From positions 1 through 53,879 of the forward strand of contig NZCW01000009.1 in the NCBI GenBank assembly GCA_002688435.1: a stretch of 53,879 nucleotides of DNA, written 5' to 3'. This document shows, piece by piece, positions 53,312 to 53,879 of the stretch. Below the pieces are notes generated by a model. That model saw only the letters and a program-made list of their open reading frames with translations. It was not told the DNA's origin and ran no database searches. Made by a program: the position numbers and the translations under genes. Within the stretch, counting starts at the first letter, position 1. Each line of letters opens with the position of its first letter. This DNA comes from Dehalococcoidales bacterium (GTDB taxonomy: Bacteria; Chloroflexota; Dehalococcoidia; Dehalococcoidales; RBG-16-60-22).

Positions 53312-53879
53312 ATGCAATCTGACGAAGTAGCAAAGCTGGTAGCCACCGCTAAGGAGTATTTATGGCCGGCCTTTGGGCGAGACGCCTCGTTCTTCGGCCG
53401 TCCGGTATCGATTGTCCGGTCGGCGGAGGGACGATACATTGTTGACAGCTTCGGCCATCGCCTGTTAGAACCGAACTCGGCCGGCGGGGCAGTCCCTCTC
53501 GGCTTTAACCTCCCGGAACTCATGGCCGCCGTCTCTGACCAGATGGGAAATATCGCCACTACCACGCCCAGCCTGTTCGTACCCACGGAACCGGTGGTCT
53601 GGCTCGCCCAGAAAATCGCCACCCGGTCTCCCGGCAGCCTGAAATACACCATATTCGGCAGCAACGGCACCGACGCCAATGAGGCCGCCATCAAGATAGC
53701 CCGACATTACTGGAAGATAATGGGCCAAGCAAGCAAGTATAAGATAATTCACCGCTACCCAGGTGACTACCACGGGATGAGCCTGAGCACTGCCAGTGCC
53801 AGTGGCCATACCTTCCGCCGAGTGCCCTTTGAACCGCTTATGGCCGGCTTTGTCGCTTTTCATGCGCCGAACTGCTATC
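53312..53879 (+). CDS. Class III aminotransferase (glutamate-1-semialdehyde aminomutase-like), 3' end outside window
   Basis: At least 189 residues, open at the window end. Start taken as the ATG at 53312 because AGGAGG (53296-53301) is too close to the ATG at 53303. SFFGRPVSIVRSAEGRYIVD, LLEPNSAGGAVPLGFNLPEL, TTTPSLFVPTEPVVWLAQKI, KYTIFGSNGTDANEAAIKIA (PLP-phosphate loop) and YPGDYHGMSLSTASASGHTF are typical of the family. It differs from copies 1 and 2 in this window and lacks the Cys insert in the part seen. Third aminotransferase in 5 kb, so the locus looks devoted to amine or amino acid turnover. Confidence 0.85.
   Translation, partial: MQSDEVAKLVATAKEYLWPAFGRDASFFGRPVSIVRSAEGRYIVDSFGHRLLEPNSAGGAVPLGFNLPELMAAVSDQMGNIATTTPSLFVPTEPVVWLAQKIATRSPGSLKYTIFGSNGTDANEAAIKIARHYWKIMGQASKYKIIHRYPGDYHGMSLSTASASGHTFRRVPFEPLMAGFVAFHAPNCY

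Noticed and set aside
1-53879. CRISPR arrays, tRNA or rRNA genes
   Set aside because: No regularly spaced repeats, and no cloverleaf or rRNA-like sequence was seen in the gaps examined.

Overview
The window looks like a chromosome piece from an anaerobic, corrinoid-dependent bacterium, most likely a Chloroflexota member of the Dehalococcoidia type. This is an inference from gene content: two tungsten aldehyde:ferredoxin oxidoreductases, a cobinamide-salvage B12 operon under a cobalamin riboswitch, a complete trpEGDCFBA operon under a Trp T-box, a BadF/HgdB-type dehydratase-activase fusion, a stand-alone carboxyltransferase subunit, a LarA-type nickel racemase and class III aminotransferases. 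No respiratory complex, rRNA, tRNA or CRISPR array was seen. Codon use is moderately GC-rich, so many long antisense open frames are shadows and were left out.

Layout. 1-1401: Ala/Glu-rich coiled-coil protein with internal 29-residue repeats and a C-terminal membrane anchor, then gene debris. 1.7-7.4 kb: aldehyde oxidoreductase, truncated enolase-superfamily fragment, membrane protein divergent from an ArsR-DsrE pair, and a CaiB/BaiF CoA-transferase. 7.5-8.15 kb: decayed TPR gene and a 113-bp MITE-like element with 22-bp terminal inverted repeats and an 8-bp target duplication. 8.2-14.5 kb: cobalamin riboswitch, decayed lipoprotein gene, then cbiB-cobD-cobT-(PP-loop protein)-cbiP-cobU. 14.5-20 kb: DUF362, DUF1893, ECF S component, two frameshifted dehydrogenase genes, a histidine phosphatase and a cyclotransferase-like gene. 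20-24 kb: glgC and otsAB (glycogen and trehalose precursors). 24-30 kb: carboxyltransferase plus the giant activase/dehydratase fusion. 30-39.4 kb: HD protein, split transketolase, second aldehyde oxidoreductase, Ldh2-type dehydrogenase, HpcH/HpaI aldolase, broken class II aldolase, gamma-glutamyltransferase. 39.5-40.9 kb: cobC-cobS. 41-42 kb: decayed Cys-rich protein, then the trp promoter and T-box. 42.1-48.6 kb: trp operon. 48.6-53.9 kb: two divergent aminotransferase-LarA modules, one with LarA reduced to its N-terminus, a LeuB N-terminal scrap, and a third aminotransferase running off the end.

How the genes fit together. CbiB, CobD, CobT, CbiP, CobU, CobC and CobS cover lower-ligand and nucleotide-loop assembly, so the cell probably remodels or salvages corrinoids; corrin-ring genes are not in the window. 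The 30-39 kb genes suggest carbohydrate or hydroxy-acid catabolism in which aldolases and a dehydrogenase make carbonyl compounds and the oxidoreductase oxidises aldehydes with ferredoxin. Each trp enzyme appears intact, so tryptophan prototrophy is likely.

A striking trait is the number of broken genes (about eleven). Some breaks sit in C or G runs and could be base-calling errors; three are nonsense codons where glutamine is expected; others are true truncations (enolase, LarA, LeuB). The assembly method must be known before calling this genome decay.
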